Assembly (NCBI GenBank): GCA_037953625.1
Contig: CM075652.1
Coordinates: 33,598,501 to 33,662,500 of the forward strand
Direction: 5' to 3'
DNA: 64,000 bases
DNA from: Crotalaria pallida
Taxonomy: Eukaryota > Streptophyta > Magnoliopsida > Fabales > Fabaceae
The notes below the pieces were generated by a model. It worked only from the letters and a program-made list of their open reading frames with translations, had not been told where the DNA came from and searched no databases. Positions 21,920 to 34,404 of this stretch are shown here, in pieces (the first letter of the stretch is position 1; each line of letters opens with the position of its first letter). The translations under genes were made by a program, and so were the position numbers.

Positions 21920-22000
21920 GAGATGGTGGAGGGATGTGGTTTGGGGTTTTGGATATTGGGGTTTGGGGTTTAGGGTTTGAGGTTTTGGTTTTTGGGGTTT
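21920..22000. repeat. G-rich telomere-like tract
   Basis: Irregular GGTTTGGGG, GGGTTTAGGGTTTGAGG and similar units on the plus strand resemble decayed plant telomere repeat. Only one exact TTTAGGG unit is present, so this may just be low-complexity DNA. Confidence 0.45.
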
Positions 22001-22102
22001 TTTTTTTGTGTTTTGAATAATAAAGGGAAATATAGACATTTCCCATTTAAAATGGGGTTTGGGGATAAAAAGGGGATTTGGGGACTAATACCCATTTTTG
22101 CT

Positions 22103-22746
22103 TGTTGGAAATGTTGGGGTTTGGACTTCCTTCTTATGTGAAGAAAGGCCCAAAAGTGCAAGTCTATCATGCGAATCTTGTTAAATGATTGGGGTCAGAT
22201 TTAGGACACAATATAGAGCAAACATCAAGTGAGAAACTTAGCCAAAGGAAGAAACAAAGAAAAACCCATTTATTATTTTTTGTAACAAAGCACTTTCATT
22301 CAAACTGCGTTTGTGGATTCGTTAACTATTGGAGTTCGCTCAAATTTGGAGACAAGTTTCGTGACACTCTCCTCTTCATATCCAATGATGGAATTCGCGT
22401 TTGGAGCTCTATACAATGAGTTATTTACTTGAACAACAGTAACCAATTTAGGTATTTTCATCTTCATTGTTCTCTATTGTAAATTGTATTGCTTTAGACA
22501 TGTTGGTTGGTTGTTAGCACGTGTTTGTGCACTTGATTGTCACTACCTGTACCTTGACTTGATCATAGTGGAGCTGGTTAGGACTCGTGGGGTTTTCACT
22601 CTCGATTTTAGGGATTTTTCCCACGTTAATATTTCAGTGTGTTCTCAATGTTTGTTGTGTTGTTATTATTTTGCCATATATTGTTAGTTGCTCTTAATAG
22701 GTTATTACAAATGGGAGAATGGATTTCCGCATTATATTCAAACAAG
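22103..22746 (+). mobile_element. Degenerate Copia 5' LTR and primer-binding site
   Basis: The sequence opens TGTTGGAAATG and ends near TATTCAAACA at about 22743. It is followed by AGTAGTATCAATAGC, a decayed form of the AGTGGTATCAGAGC site complementary to initiator tRNA-Met that follows many Copia LTRs. A gag fragment begins 50 bp further on. Confidence 0.55.
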
Positions 22747-22793
22747 TAGTATCAATAGCTAAAGGTTTTAGGGTTATTTGACTTGATTAAACA

Positions 22794-22988
22794 ATGGATG
22801 CAAATACAAGTAGGATGGTATTCTTGAATGTTACTAATTGTCATATGTGGAAGGGAAAAATGAATGATTTTCTATTGATGAAAAATCTTCATCAGCTTGT
22901 CTTTGCTACTAAGAAACTGAATAATAAATCTGATGAGGAGTGGGAGTTTTTACATCAGCAGGTTTGTGGTTTTAAATTCGGTCAATAA
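22794..22988 (+). pseudogene. Copia gag N-terminal fragment
   Basis: An open frame of 64 codons reads like the start of Copia gag (retrotran_gag family): a start region, a CHMWKGKMNDFLLMKNLHQL segment matching the family's W-x-x-K-M-x-D/N-x-L core, and a DEEWEFLHQQ segment. Gag would form the nucleocapsid-like particle. The frame stops at 22986 and the rest of the element is missing, replaced by AT-rich MITE sequence. Confidence 0.7.
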
Positions 22989-22994
22989 CCTATT

Positions 22995-23612
22995 AGTTTT
23001 GTTTGGTGAACAAAAATTAGATAGAGCTTATAGCTTTCAAATAAATAGCTTGTAACTTTTGAAAGCTAATTTTTAGAAAACAACTTCAAGAAACTAAATT
23101 AGCTTTCAATAATTTGTATAACAAGTATATCCTAAAAAGCATTTCAAAATTAGTTACCTACCATGGTGACAATTTAATTTTTAATTAATTGTTTGTTTAA
23201 TTAATTATTAATTATAATTTAATAGTTTTTGTTATAATTTTTTAGTTAACTACATAATTAATAAATAAAGAAAAGAAATGAATTTAATTTAATTAATTAT
23301 AATTTAATAATTTTTATAATTTATCATTTAATCAATTAACTATTTATTTAATAAATACGTAATAAATTAAACAATAAAATATAAATATTATAATGTTGCA
23401 TGTCCTTTTCGGTTATTTAATAACTTTTAACTACTTCAAAAGCTAGTTGAAGAACACTATTTCAAATAGTTAGCTAAACAATAACAAACTTGCAGCAACA
23501 AGCTAATAGCTCTCAGCTAACTTCACATTTATAAGTTACAAACTCACAGTTACAAGATACTAATTTACAACTATAAGTTAGTTTTGTCGAATACATTCAT
23601 AGTTTGAAAGAC
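22995..23612. mobile_element. AT-rich MITE with inverted AGCTTATAGC-type ends
   Basis: The left end (ACAAAAATTAGATAGAGC, TTATAGC) and the right end (AACTATAAGTTAGTTTTGTC, inverted) are imperfect inverted repeats, about 600 bp apart. The pattern resembles hAT-derived MITEs common in dicots. Exact termini and target duplication were not resolved. Confidence 0.5.
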
Positions 23613-23807
23613 ATTAGCATTTATGCATTGACTTATCAAAATCATGAGAAATTTCTTTTTATGTTTTAAAAATAAATATATGGGATTGTTAGAACAATTT
23701 TATTTATTAATATTTATTTTAAAAATCAAAGCTTGTTATTATTTATTTTTTTCAATTAATTGCTTTAATCCAATTGATGATCTTTATAACAACTATAGTA
23801 GTTACTC

Positions 23808-23975
23808 CCTCCGTCCATATACATATATATATATATATATATATATGATCCAAGATTTCACGTCTATTAAAAAAATTGATTAATTTAGTTAATTGTATCG
23901 AAAATGTGAACTTTTGATATGTATTTTCAAAATTATCCATATTAATATTATTGAGAATCTAAAAAGTGTTAAAAT
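23808..23975. mobile_element. Truncated Stowaway-like MITE
   Basis: Starts CTCCCTCCGTCC, followed by (TA)n at 23817..23845. It then shares AATGTGAACTTTTGATATG and GTATTTTCAAAATTA-type sequence with the MITEs at 46298 and 47439. The right end is missing. Confidence 0.65.
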
Positions 23976-24484
23976 CTTATAGTAGCACATGACTTATTAA
24001 AAAAAAGGGGTGTGTAAAAATAAGAGAAGGACATTTGTTGCATTACAACATTCTTAACCACATTTTAACAAAACATTTGTGACATTTGTGACGCTAAGAT
24101 AAAGGAGTTTTGATCCCTACTTTTATGTTTTGTTTTCGTTTCGATTTGGTTTAAGTTCATGCCGTGTTTCGTTAGACTATTTCAACATTTTTATCTAAAG
24201 TTGATAACGGAAATTAAAATCAAAACAAAACATAAAAACAAGAACCAAAACAAACAAAAAATGCATGACAATTAATTTAAAAAAATATCAATATTTATAA
24301 AAAACCAATTTGATATTTATAGTTTTATGCCCACAATAATTCAATGCAACGCCATTTTATTGGGTACACAGTCCTGTCTTCTTCCTCTACAAACGACAAC
24401 AACCAAGCTTTCAAAAACATTCAATCACTCTCCGCGACACAAAACAAAACAGCTCTTAACGCCACTTCGACTACTTCTACTACA
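23976..24484 (+). promoter_or_regulatory. Upstream region and leader of the BPA1-like gene
   Basis: AT-rich DNA with a possible TATA element (TTTATAAAAAACC near 24295) and a C/A-rich leader before the ATG at 24485. An upstream ATG at 24327 opens a 76-codon frame that overlaps the main start; whether it is in the transcript depends on the start site, which I cannot place. Confidence 0.4.
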
Positions 24485-27400
24485 ATGCAGGTTACTTTTC
24501 ACTGAATTCAAACCTCAACTCCTTCGATTTTTCATCTTTCTTTTGTTTTCTCCTTAAATTCCGAACCTTCTCTGGTTTTCCTTTTCTGGGTCTCTTTTAT
24601 TTTTAATTTTTTTGGTTCCAGGCAAGAACTGTTCAAGTGAATCGAGTTTCAGATCTAGCCGGTGAGAGAGAGATTCACGAGTTCTTCTCTTTTACTGGTG
24701 AAATTGAGCACATTGAGATCCAAAGGTATTCTTGTTTGGGTTATTGTAACTTAATTTTGCTAGCTCTAATGTAACATTTGGTAGGAAGCTGTGACCAAGT
24801 AAGGGAAAGACAAACAACAAATCTTGGGGGTGCTCTACTGCTCTTACTTTTGATTTTTATGATATATATAATATTGCATTAAGTTAAAAAAGGACAATAA
24901 AATATTAGGAAAGTGCAGGGTTTAACTATTATTCTAAGTGCTTTGCTACAGTGCATTTGTCTACTTTCCTAAAGGCAAAACTAATGAATTCGTCCACTAA
25001 GTTATATTCGGATTTCAATTTTGTTCTAAATTGAAATCCAAAAATAACTTAGAGGATAAAATTACTATTTTTGCCTTAAAGAAACAAGAGAACATGATTT
25101 GATGTTTTGTCCAGTAAATTTAGCTGATTGTTTGGCTAATAACTTAATGTGTCTTCAAGTGATTACCAATCATAGAGACATAGACTAATGTATGCAATTC
25201 AAGTTTTTATGTTTAGCAATAAACCTTAATTTGGGACAATTTAAATTTTTTTAAAAATTATGCCTTGGCAACATTCTTCCTTTAGAATTAGAGTTTGCGC
25301 CCTGGTTTTCAAAATAGTTGTATGTTGGTTTCTGCTCTTGCAACTATTTAACATTACTTCTTCGTGTTTCCTGTGAGCAATGAAGTTTATGTTCGGATGC
25401 TTGTGAGTGTTTGTTTGTTGCAGAGAATATGGGAAATCAAAGACAGCATTTGTGACCTTTAAAGATCCAAAAGCGCTTGAAATTGCATTGTTATTATCGG
25501 TATGTGACATTTGTAATATATATTTGTTGGCAGGTCAACTTGAACTTGTAATCATTTTTATCTTTGCTGATTGTAGAGAAAAGGAAATTGGTTTTCACTT
25601 GGTGTTTAGTTCATAGTTGATCACAATTTTTGAAAAGGTTGATTACACACTGAACTGAATGCTTTTAACTTTGATTTTAAAAAATTAGAAAACGGTGTTT
25701 ATTTGTGTTGATTGAACTTGGTTGCAGCAGCATTTAGTTGTGTCATAACTGGTGAATGTTTAGGGTTGATGCATAATTGTTGATTGTTTGGAATTTACAT
25801 GTGGAGGAGTGGTGACAGAAAATGGTAATGTCATGGTTTTTGAATGGTGAACATTGTAGACATGGATTAAGTTTCTTTTATCAAACGAATTTCATCTTTT
25901 TATTGTAGATCCTGGGATGTTCTGCTAGGATTACACATCCTGCTTTATATTATTAACTATTAAGACTACATAACTTGCATGGGTTAACTTGGTTGAAACA
26001 GATATATTTCAGTTAATACTGATCACCTCGAAGAAAATGAAACAAAGTGACTCCTTGTGAATAATGAGTACTGGATTCGGGTGCAAGTTAGATTAACATG
26101 AACTCCCAAAGGAAATGATTAGATTGAAATCCTCTAGATGCCATTTCGTGGCTTCCTTTAATTAAATGCAAGAATAGAATTTGCCTGTGTTTTGTAAATA
26201 AAAAATGGAGAAAAGTAAACCTTTATGGTACTTTAGTATAGTAGGATTCACGGTAGCATTATCATGTGAAAACTGAAATTTCAAAGTTCTTGCTTTAGAA
26301 CTTCAATTTTCAAAACCTGATATTTTCACGTTAGCCGGGCTATCTTTAGAGGACGTGTCTATGTGATTGTCTTTCTTAAGATTTAGATTCAAATGCCTGT
26401 CCTCTTTGACCTATTATCTTCGATGTTATCTATTATATTGAGTTGGTAACTTATTCAACCTATACTTTTGCACTGTGGCTTGTATGAGCGAAACAACTGT
26501 TTTCTTTTTGATAGGGAGCAACAATAGTAGACCGGATAGTGAGTATAACTCCAGCTGAGAATTATGTACTAAAACATGGGATGCAGGTAACTATATCAAG
26601 AAGTCCTGTATCATATATCCATGTATTGATGCAAAATCTTGAACTGATCAATTGCAATTTTTGCAGGAAGTAAGGATGGCGGAACATGCTATTGACATTG
26701 CTCCTTCTGAAAATGTTTCACCAAATACTGAGGTAAAATCCTGAATCCATTTTTAAGAATTTGCATGATCATTTTTTTTACTGACATGCTCTTTTCCATG
26801 GGCATTTAAGATTGGTGGAAGGGTATAGAAAAAATAATAAGTATTCTGAGAGGTTTCTCTTTGCATTTGTATTTAATTTGACATTGCAATAAATATAATT
26901 GTTTGACGAGAAGTCCCAATTCTGAATTTTTTATTTATACACTAACAATCTTACTATCTTTTAGGGCTTCTCATATTATGTTCATCTTGTATCACTTGCT
27001 TATAATATTCAGTAGCTCATTCAGTTTATTTTGAAGCCAGGCAAATGTACTGTTCAATTTGTATTATTATTCAGACCAAACTTATGGTTTGCTCTACGAA
27101 ACTCTTTCAGGTTGAAAATGCTAGCTCCACCTATGGAAAAATGTATATTAGTAGAGCACAGGATGTGGTTACAAGTGTGCTGGCGAAAGGTTTAGCAATA
27201 AGACAAGATGCCTTCAATAAGGCTAAAGCATTTGATGAAAAGCATAAGTTGACTGCAAATGCATCTGCAAAGGTCATTTCTTTTGACAAGAGAGTTGGAC
27301 TGACAGAGAAATTAACATTTGGCATTTCTGTGGTCAATGAGAAAGTGAAATCTGTTGATCAGAGGCTTCATTTTTCAGATAAAACTATCGCAGCAGTAAT

Positions 27401-29514
27401 TGCAGCTGAGAGGAAGTTGAATAATACCGGATCAGCTGTTAAAACAAGCAGGTTTGGAGTCATGTCTTCTTATGAATACTGTAATATGACTATATTTATA
27501 TATTAAGTGAATGTCTACTTATTTAAGAAGTAATAAGCCTTGATATACTCCATTTATTAACTTTTTATATATAAGTTGAAATCCATGAGTCCAACTATTG
27601 GATCAAACACTTTCATGAAGGAGATCAAGCTCATAAAATATTTCAAGCTTTAGATACTAAATGACACTTCATCAAACTACATGACTTTTATGCATAACAT
27701 GCTTATCAAAATATAAGTGAATGTCAACTGTAAAATTAAATTACTATGAATGTCCAGTTTATCATTAATGCGATACGCTCATCTTCATGACAATATCGCA
27801 TATTCATCGGGTGGATTAGTGAAATTATAAATCTGCAAAAAAGTTATTCAATAGTGCAAGTGTTCAAGACTAGTAAGTGGTTTGAATTATAGCGTATTTT
27901 GTGTACAAGATGCCTCAAAATTAAAAGCTCCCTGAGAAAGCTTTTGAAGAAAAAGCGATTATTTCGCAAAATGCAAGTGTCACCAAACATGCACTTACTC
28001 TTGGAGCTAGTGAATCCCTGACATATATTGCTATGAAAGATACTCTGTCCCTTACTTAATATATTGTCAAAATCCCAAACTAAAAATGTTCTCTAATATA
28101 TAAATTAAACTTTAATCAAAAGGAAACTGTCTATAATTGTCTTGCTCAGTAATTCCCATCCCTGCGTGGAACCTATGATTATGGGAAAGAAAAATGTTGT
28201 AGATACTCGATAGTAGATACTTGTTGGAAGATACAAAGCAGCTGTAAGATTGAATTTCCCAAGGAGAAGCATTTGCATCAGATTTCTCTAGTCTAATGCA
28301 AGATGCAAAGCAGAGCTTTGGCTTTGATGTTCATCATTGTTATATGCATGGTGCACAATAAGAAAATCTATTATGATACTTGCAATAAAATTTGAAACAT
28401 TATTATTTGATACTGGTACAGTATAGGACATTCCCTTGATTTGAATGTCAGAATGATATGCTAGCTTAAATTATCCTTATGGCCATCGTTTGTAACCCGT
28501 GGCCTAACTATTGGTGGGATCTTTTTGAAGAATAGCTGATGATTCATGATGGAGAAGCTAAACTGATAATGCTTTTCATGATTTAAATTGATTAAATGCT
28601 ATCTTGTTAGTTTTTTTCATGTGGTCGGTGTTCATGGAAGAAATAATGGATGTATCTGATACATTTTCTCCTTTCTTCGCTCTGCATTTGGATTTCTATA
28701 TGTATTTTCAATGATTTTGTACTTGGATCCTGCATATTGGGAAACACTGTAATGAAAGAAATTTATATGCTTTTATAGTTCCTACCAGGATTGAATTGTA
28801 GTATGGAAAGATGCTAAAGAGGCATGAAAATTTGACCTAGGTTGTATATTATTTGCTTGTTAACCGTCTTCCCTCAATTCTCTGCAGATATGTGACTGTG
28901 GGAACAGCATGGTTGAATGGTGCTTTCTGTAAAGTGGCAAAGGCCGGACACGTTGCGGGTACTAAAACAAGAGAGAAATTTCATTTTGCTGTATCAAACT
29001 TGACATCAAAGGTGGGTTATGCCATTGCCATGCCACTCTGAAGATTCAAAAAAATAAAATAAAAAATAATTAAAAAAAACAAATTAAATAAATAAAACAC
29101 TGCATTGTGTTTTAGTTTTTCTTTTTCTTTTGGGGTTCTGCGCAGGAACGGCCCATGCATATGGTTAGTAAAACCTCCTTTAGGCCCTTCAAAAATATTG
29201 AACAAATTACTACATTTCTTATTTTGATGAGTTGAAAATAGCCTATCTTAGAGTTCGTTTTGTGTTTAGATATACATTGGGTTGTACCTGTATTGAATGG
29301 GTGTACCATTCTGGCATGGTTGATGAAAAACATGTAGAGTTGGATCATAACTTTTTTCTTAGAGTACTAAAAAAAGAAGGGGAGGCCAGAGAGCTAGGTT
29401 GTACTATTAATAATTTAACATATATCTTAAACTGTTGTCAATTCTTGTTATTAGCAATCTTGTGTTGTAACATGAATTCGCCTGAACATGCAGGAACCAC
29501 GGGTGGTTGTATAA
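24485..29514 (+). CDS. RRM protein, ACD11-binding partner (BPA1) family
   Basis: Exons: 24485..24490, 24622..24725, 25424..25499, 26515..26586, 26667..26732, 27111..27451 and 28888..29011, then probably 29146..29163 and 29494..29514 (stop). All introns are GT-AG and phases agree; the product is about 275 aa, near the family's usual 250-270. Residues 1-80 form one RNA-recognition motif: RNP2-like TVQVNRVS, RNP1-like SKTAFVTF. A spacer follows, then an Ala/Lys-rich helical C-terminal region (SYGKMYISRAQDVV-like start, then repeated DEKHKL/FDKRVGLTEKL-type helices). Arabidopsis BPA1 and relatives bind the sphingolipid-transfer protein ACD11 and modulate cell death and immunity; that role is inherited from the family. 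The start is set by the family's MQ(A/V)RTV N-terminus, with only six coding bases in exon 1. If the intron after 29011 is retained, translation stops at 29041. Confidence 0.88.
29146..29163 (+). other. Putative 18-nt microexon of the BPA1-like gene
   Basis: It is flanked by TTCTGCGCAG on the left and the donor GTTAGT on the right. It keeps the frame from exon 7 and joins to 29494..29514, giving a C-terminus ending EPRVVV. Direct joining of 29011 to 29494 would also stay in frame, so the exon may be optional. Confidence 0.5.
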
Positions 29515-30395
29515 GCCAGAATTTTGGTATTTCGTTGGCACTTAACCAAATTCTTCAATGAAGATCTATAGAGTGTGGCTTTCTGTACTTTCAACAGTTG
29601 AATATGGCAAATATTCTGAAATTGAGATAGCTCAAAAGGGGTATGAGCTGCTTTCTGTACTTAAACAGTTGAATATGGCAAATACTGTGATTCAATTCAT
29701 TTTAATTTTTTTTGCACTTAATTCTTTTGCCATTCTGGTGTTTTAGTTGTTGCTTTGTAATATGGTGATTGGCAACCACAATTCAGCTCGATTAGTATTG
29801 CCTCCGATAGGTGGAAGATATACCACAATTTTGGATTATTTTCTTTTGTGAAAATGAAATTTAGGTGTGATGTAATTTGTAAGTGTACTTTATTCTCTGA
29901 GAAATTAGCTGTGCATGTATTTTGTTCACAACCAAAGCTTTAAAGATTTGTATGAGAAACATGTGTGTTCTAGGGTGAGGTGATTGACTCTCTAATTTCT
30001 CTATGCATATGATTTTCTAAAGGCTTACCTCGTAAAGTTCAATGTGCTTTTATTTTAGTTTCTAAAAGTTATTTTCACCGGGACTAGTTCTTAAATTTTT
30101 GAAATGTTTTGGTTTTGGTCTTTGTCATTAAGAAAAATCTGTTATTTGCTTATGTGGCTAAGGGAACATCACATCGGCACCTACATGATGTAAAATGATA
30201 CCAATAGTGATATGACGTGGATAATACAGGCCCACGGATACATAATGGTCTCATATGCAAAATGGTTTCGTACGCATAATTTCGCATTCATGGGCATGGG
30301 TCATTCATATTATGGGAAGGAGTAGGATGATTCAACTTAATGAGCTGTTGTTGCTTTGTTGCTTAAATTTAAACTGATCAAGTTCGATAATTAAT
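29515..30395. other. 3' flank of the BPA1-like gene and one MULE-hairpin arm
   Basis: Up to about 30020 this is AT-rich downstream DNA, probably including the 3' UTR; a 50-bp segment with GAGCTGCTTTCTGTACTT is an imperfect duplicate of the one before it (29570..29690). From about 30030 to 30270 lies a single arm related to the hairpin element at 37820..38330 (shared GTTATTTTxACCGGGACTAG and CATCACATCGGCACC-type sequence). Confidence 0.5.
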
Positions 30396-30399
30396 TACG

Positions 30400-30620
30400 T
30401 ATATCTAGCTTAACCGATTATGACAGTTATTAGTTAGTTTGTAAATATCTTAGTATGTTTGTTAGTGTCTGGTTAGTTTTAGTAGTTTTCTTTGGTGCCA
30501 AGTTTCTTATTGGTTGCTAGCTGATAGTTCCAACTATTAATATATACCCTTTGCCTTTGTGTTTAATAAAATGAGAATCATTTTTCTTCTTCATGGATTC
30601 CACATTTGAAATATGGTATC
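30400..30620 (+). mobile_element. Short LTR remnant with primer-binding site (TRIM or Copia)
   Basis: A TATA-like TTAATATATACCC (30538), an AATAAAATGAG polyadenylation-like signal (30565) and then ATGGTATCAG at 30613, the usual tRNA-Met primer-binding start, suggest a short LTR end and the first bases of an internal region. Nothing else of the element is recognisable. Confidence 0.45.
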
Positions 30621-30639
30621 AGTCTAAACTCCTTTAGAT

Positions 30640-31330
30640 GGAGGCATGGAGCATGACTCTCCTCGGCAGTAAGTGGGGTCCAAACAGAGCCTGATGAAGT
30701 ACCTAAAAATGACAACATAAGGGAGTGAGTAGTTTGGCATAATTCAAAATATAGAATTAAATAACAATAATATAAAGCCAATAATTCCAATTTCAAATAA
30801 TTAAGTAACTTCATTTAAATATAGACATTACACAATCACACTCATATTGTTAAAAATGTCATGATGCCTGTATACTATATTTGTTGCTCCTTAAGAAATG
30901 ATGTATGTACGACTCTCGGGATCCATCAATTGAATCCAATGACTTTTGATGACATCATCATTACATTCTTTTCTTCTATTATTTTTCACATTCTTTTGCA
31001 CTTTAAAGTGCATTGGATCCAATCATGGAATAATTCACATCATGACCTTCATTTCAAGCATATTCTCTTTCTCTTTTCACATCGTTTCTTATTTAATATC
31101 TCATTCTCAATTCATCTCATCGTTCAACATTTCACACAATTTCCTCACTTCACCCTCCGCTCCAGGGAAAGCCATAACTGGGAGTAAGTGTCCCTCTACC
31201 ACTGCTTGCACAGTACTGGTCACTCTCTCGGTCCAGTACAACTTGGGTTGAGGGTCCAAGTTGGCTATAGCAGGGAACCACCCTCAACCGGTCCCGAAGT
31301 GACTTTGTGACCGATAGAATTATCGTGGTT
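30640..31330 (-). mobile_element. Antisense Gypsy LTR D, 3' part
   Basis: Read on the minus strand, 31210..31320 matches the middle of the LTR at 51684: the GTGAGGGTG...GCTATAGCCAA...TTGTAC block corresponds to 53340..53400. It also matches 35560..35670. It is separated from its 5' part (32667..34031) by an inserted Athila-like LTR. Its own terminus was not identified. Confidence 0.55.
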
Positions 31331-32666
31331 AATGCAGAATATCACTCTCTAGCAAGTATACTAGATCGCAAAGTAATATAGTCTAGGAAGACCAGATATC
31401 GTTCCATTCGGGAATTGCAAATTGTTCAATTAATTTCCACCAAAGAGTAGTTAAAAGCAAAATCTATTGGTTTCTACTAATTAATTAATATTGAATTGGA
31501 ATAAAATAAAAACAAAACAGAAAATAAATTAAAGTGTTGAGCGATTTGAGAAAGATGTTAGGAACATGGTTTCATTGTATGGCGTTGTTTATTTATCATG
31601 AATCTCTGTTTTTCTCTAAATCATGAACAAATTCCTAAATTGGTAACTATTAGATCCCTCTTGTATAATTACCGTTTCTTATTCAATTCGATAATCCTTA
31701 ATTCCTTAAGAGATTAAACAATTGAATAATCTTAATTAAGAACAAGGAATTAATCATGTTATATAATTACCCAATTGTATCCCTACTTGTTGAATAACTA
31801 TATTGTTTGAAGGCATGGCCTATTCTAATTCCTAATCTCTCAATTGAAGAATTAGAGATCCAAAACAAGACATAAATTGGCCAGATTTATGAATTGGAAA
31901 TAAAACGCAATCAAACACATGATTTAAAAACGGAAAAACATCAATTTATGAAATCAATAAACTAATCGATACAAATTCACCAATTCCTAACACAAGGGTT
32001 TTAGTTACACATCATGAAATTAAGAACAAGAGAAATAGAAGAATACATGATTACTATGGAAAAGCCTTGGATCTCTCAATCCTTGATCTTCTCCTCTTCT
32101 AAAACTCTCTAAAATTATGTAATCTCCCTCTCTCTCTCTCTCTCTAATCTCTGCTAATGGCTGCCTAACCTAATTCTAAAACGTATATTTAAAATATAAA
32201 ACTAATCCTAATTGAATTGGAGCAAAACTTATCCGGAAGTGGCCCAATTGGGCTTTCTCGTATCTGACAGCAACTTCGGCCTTGATTTTGACACCAAAGA
32301 TGGACGAATTTGAGCAAGGCTATTTCTAGAAAAGTTGTAGATATTTTCCTTAGCTTTAAAATGATACCAAGATCGCCTTATTTGGATAAGCGTAGCTCAA
32401 GTTATGATCAAAATACCGAACATCGTCACTTTCACACGGTATGCACGCCTGGGCGCCCAGAGCTGCGCGCCGTGCTGGACTCATTCCGGCTCCGTTTTGC
32501 TTCGTTCTTGCGCAATTTTCAAGGTCTTTTCATCCCCTTTCATGCTCCATATTTATTTTCTTCATTTAAACTCCGAAAGTACCTGAAACATACCCAAAAC
32601 GGCTCAAAACGTTCAAAGGATTCTAAATTACCTAAACTAATTAAAAACTAAACAAAAAGTCCTACA
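31330..32666 (-). mobile_element. Athila/Tat-like Gypsy LTR, antisense
   Basis: This 1.3-kb segment aligns over most of its length with 61202..62636. Shared blocks include GATATCGTTCCATTCGGGAA-type sequence at the left, GAGCAAGGCTATTTCT, AGTTGTAGATATTTTCC and GGATAAGCGTA in the middle, and CCTGAAACATACCCAAAACG near the right. GC-rich CTGGGCGCCCAGAGCTGCGC lies at 32450, a feature of Athila-like LTRs. On the minus strand the end reads like the TGCGATTGGTACACTTGCC that precedes the primer site in such elements. It sits inside LTR D. Confidence 0.65.
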
Positions 32667-34031
32667 TTTACAAGAGAAACAAGCCAAAACCATAGCAAAA
32701 GGAAGTAAAATTAAGCCTTAAAACATCATATATTAGACCTTCATCACAGAACCAATCCCCCGACATGGGTGGCCAATCCATGTCCTCCTAGGAGATCAAA
32801 ATTCCACGCCATGACAATTCTTGCGGTTGTTTCATTAGCACAACTTAGTCACATATCACTCACGTCCTTCTGTTCCTAAGAACCTTCACGTCATGTCTTT
32901 CCCAACATCCTCACCGTCCACCATATGACTCCATGTATGATGCATGATTCTAATTACTTCTCAATTGAATTCATACTCTAAATAAGGTGAGAAAATAATT
33001 CATATTTGTGTATGAGTTCAATTGAGAAACTTACTTGATACCATAACTCATGGAATTTAAAAGATACCATCAGAATAACTAACTCATGTCTCATAATCAA
33101 TTATTCAAACATACATAATCATACACAATATAATCAACTTACACATACATCATCATCATATCAAAATATTAGGTTTGCATTTCCATACCAAAGTTCTATT
33201 ATTCTATTCCTATTTATATTCATCCAAATCATTCATAACTCCTAAGGTTCCATATCATTACTACCTAATTCTTTACTTCAAATTATGTAAACAACTCCTC
33301 CCTTACCTTGATGGAGGAGGGGAAGTGACTTAAGATAGAGAACTCCACTTGATGACTAGAACTACTCCTTGGTTTCTCCTTTATTTTAGTTCTCTTCTTT
33401 TGATTTCTTGCTTCTAAGTTTTACTCTTCTCACTTTTGATGTAAAACCCTAGGTTATTGAGAGTTAGAGATGATGTTTTAGAGAGAAAATAGTGGATTTG
33501 AGAGAGATTAAGAGCTTTAGAGGAGGAAAAGATTATGAAGTGTTCATGATGATGGAAGGTGAAAGTTTGATGGATTTTTGGTGATGGAACTTGAAGAATC
33601 CTAGAGAGAGAGAAAGGGAGGATCGAAACTTCTATAGAGAGGGAGAAGAGAGGAGTTCTGGAAATGAGACACAAAATCAGGTTTTTATTAAGTTTCGAGG
33701 GAGGTAATGGATTACCTTGTGGCAAGGTAATCAATTACTTTGCCTCTGATTCCCAGAATTTCCCAGAAATTTCTAGAAACTCAGAGATTTTTCAGGAGGT
33801 AATCGATTACTTTAGCGAAGTAATCGATTACTTTAGCGAAGTAATCGATTACTTTCTTCTTGTCTTGAAGGTAATCGATTACCAGAGAAGGTAATCGATT
33901 ATCCCATGAAATTTTCTTTTCTAATGCATTCTAATGATTCCTAATGCTTCCTTATGCTTAACCTAAGGTTCTACCATACCAATTTACCATTTCTAACACT
34001 TTTCAATGATTAATAAAGTCAGGATGTTACA
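32667..34031 (-). mobile_element. Antisense Gypsy LTR D, 5' part
   Basis: On the minus strand the LTR begins at 34031 with TGTAACATCCTGAC, followed by the palindrome array (33702..33903), a CTCTCT-rich leader-like tract (about 33610), an AAGGTAAGGG donor-like site (33299..33310) and a segment at 32810..32850 homologous to the middle of the LTR at 51684. The order is the same as in 51684..54388, so this is a related Gypsy family in reverse orientation. Confidence 0.7.
33702..33903. repeat. TAATCGATTA palindrome array in LTR D
   Basis: Seven copies, five of them perfect GTAATCGATTAC and two altered at the centre (TAATGGATTA, TAATCAATTA). Two neighbouring copies are separated by the identical spacer TTTAGCGAA. 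Confidence 0.9.
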
Positions 34032-34395
34032 ATGCACATATTGAATGGATATGGAATCCTACATCATACATCGTACATCATGGTGACATAAATGTGTGTA
34101 CACTGACTTGTTGTATACTTATTTGGACTTAACTAATTAATGATATATGTTTTTGTTATTTGATTTATTTCCTGCTTAAACTTTATGTAAATACTTACTC
34201 CCTTGTTTACTATTTTTAGGTCACGAAAGCTCAAACATAGAAGTATGTAATGGAAGCAGTTGAGAAAGGAAAGAAGGAACTGTGTAATGCCCATATAGAT
34301 GTAACCCCAAATTTTATGATGTTTTTGTAAAACTATATTTGAGATTTTAATAAAAGTTTTAAAATTTTTCATCCGCTGTTTTATTTTACTTGGAA
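34032..34395 (+). mobile_element. Gypsy LTR F, left part
   Basis: The sequence CTCCCTTGTTTACTATTTTTAGG near 34199 matches the acceptor-like block of the other Gypsy LTRs. It continues to 34404, is interrupted by the MULE, and ends GGGGTGTTACA at 35542. Confidence 0.55.
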
Positions 34396-34404
34396 AATTA
34401 TTTA

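Noticed and set aside
21743..22170. Three antisense open frames rich in Lys, Pro and Phe
   Set aside because: They overlap the telomere-like G-rich tract and A/T runs, and look like low-complexity translations.
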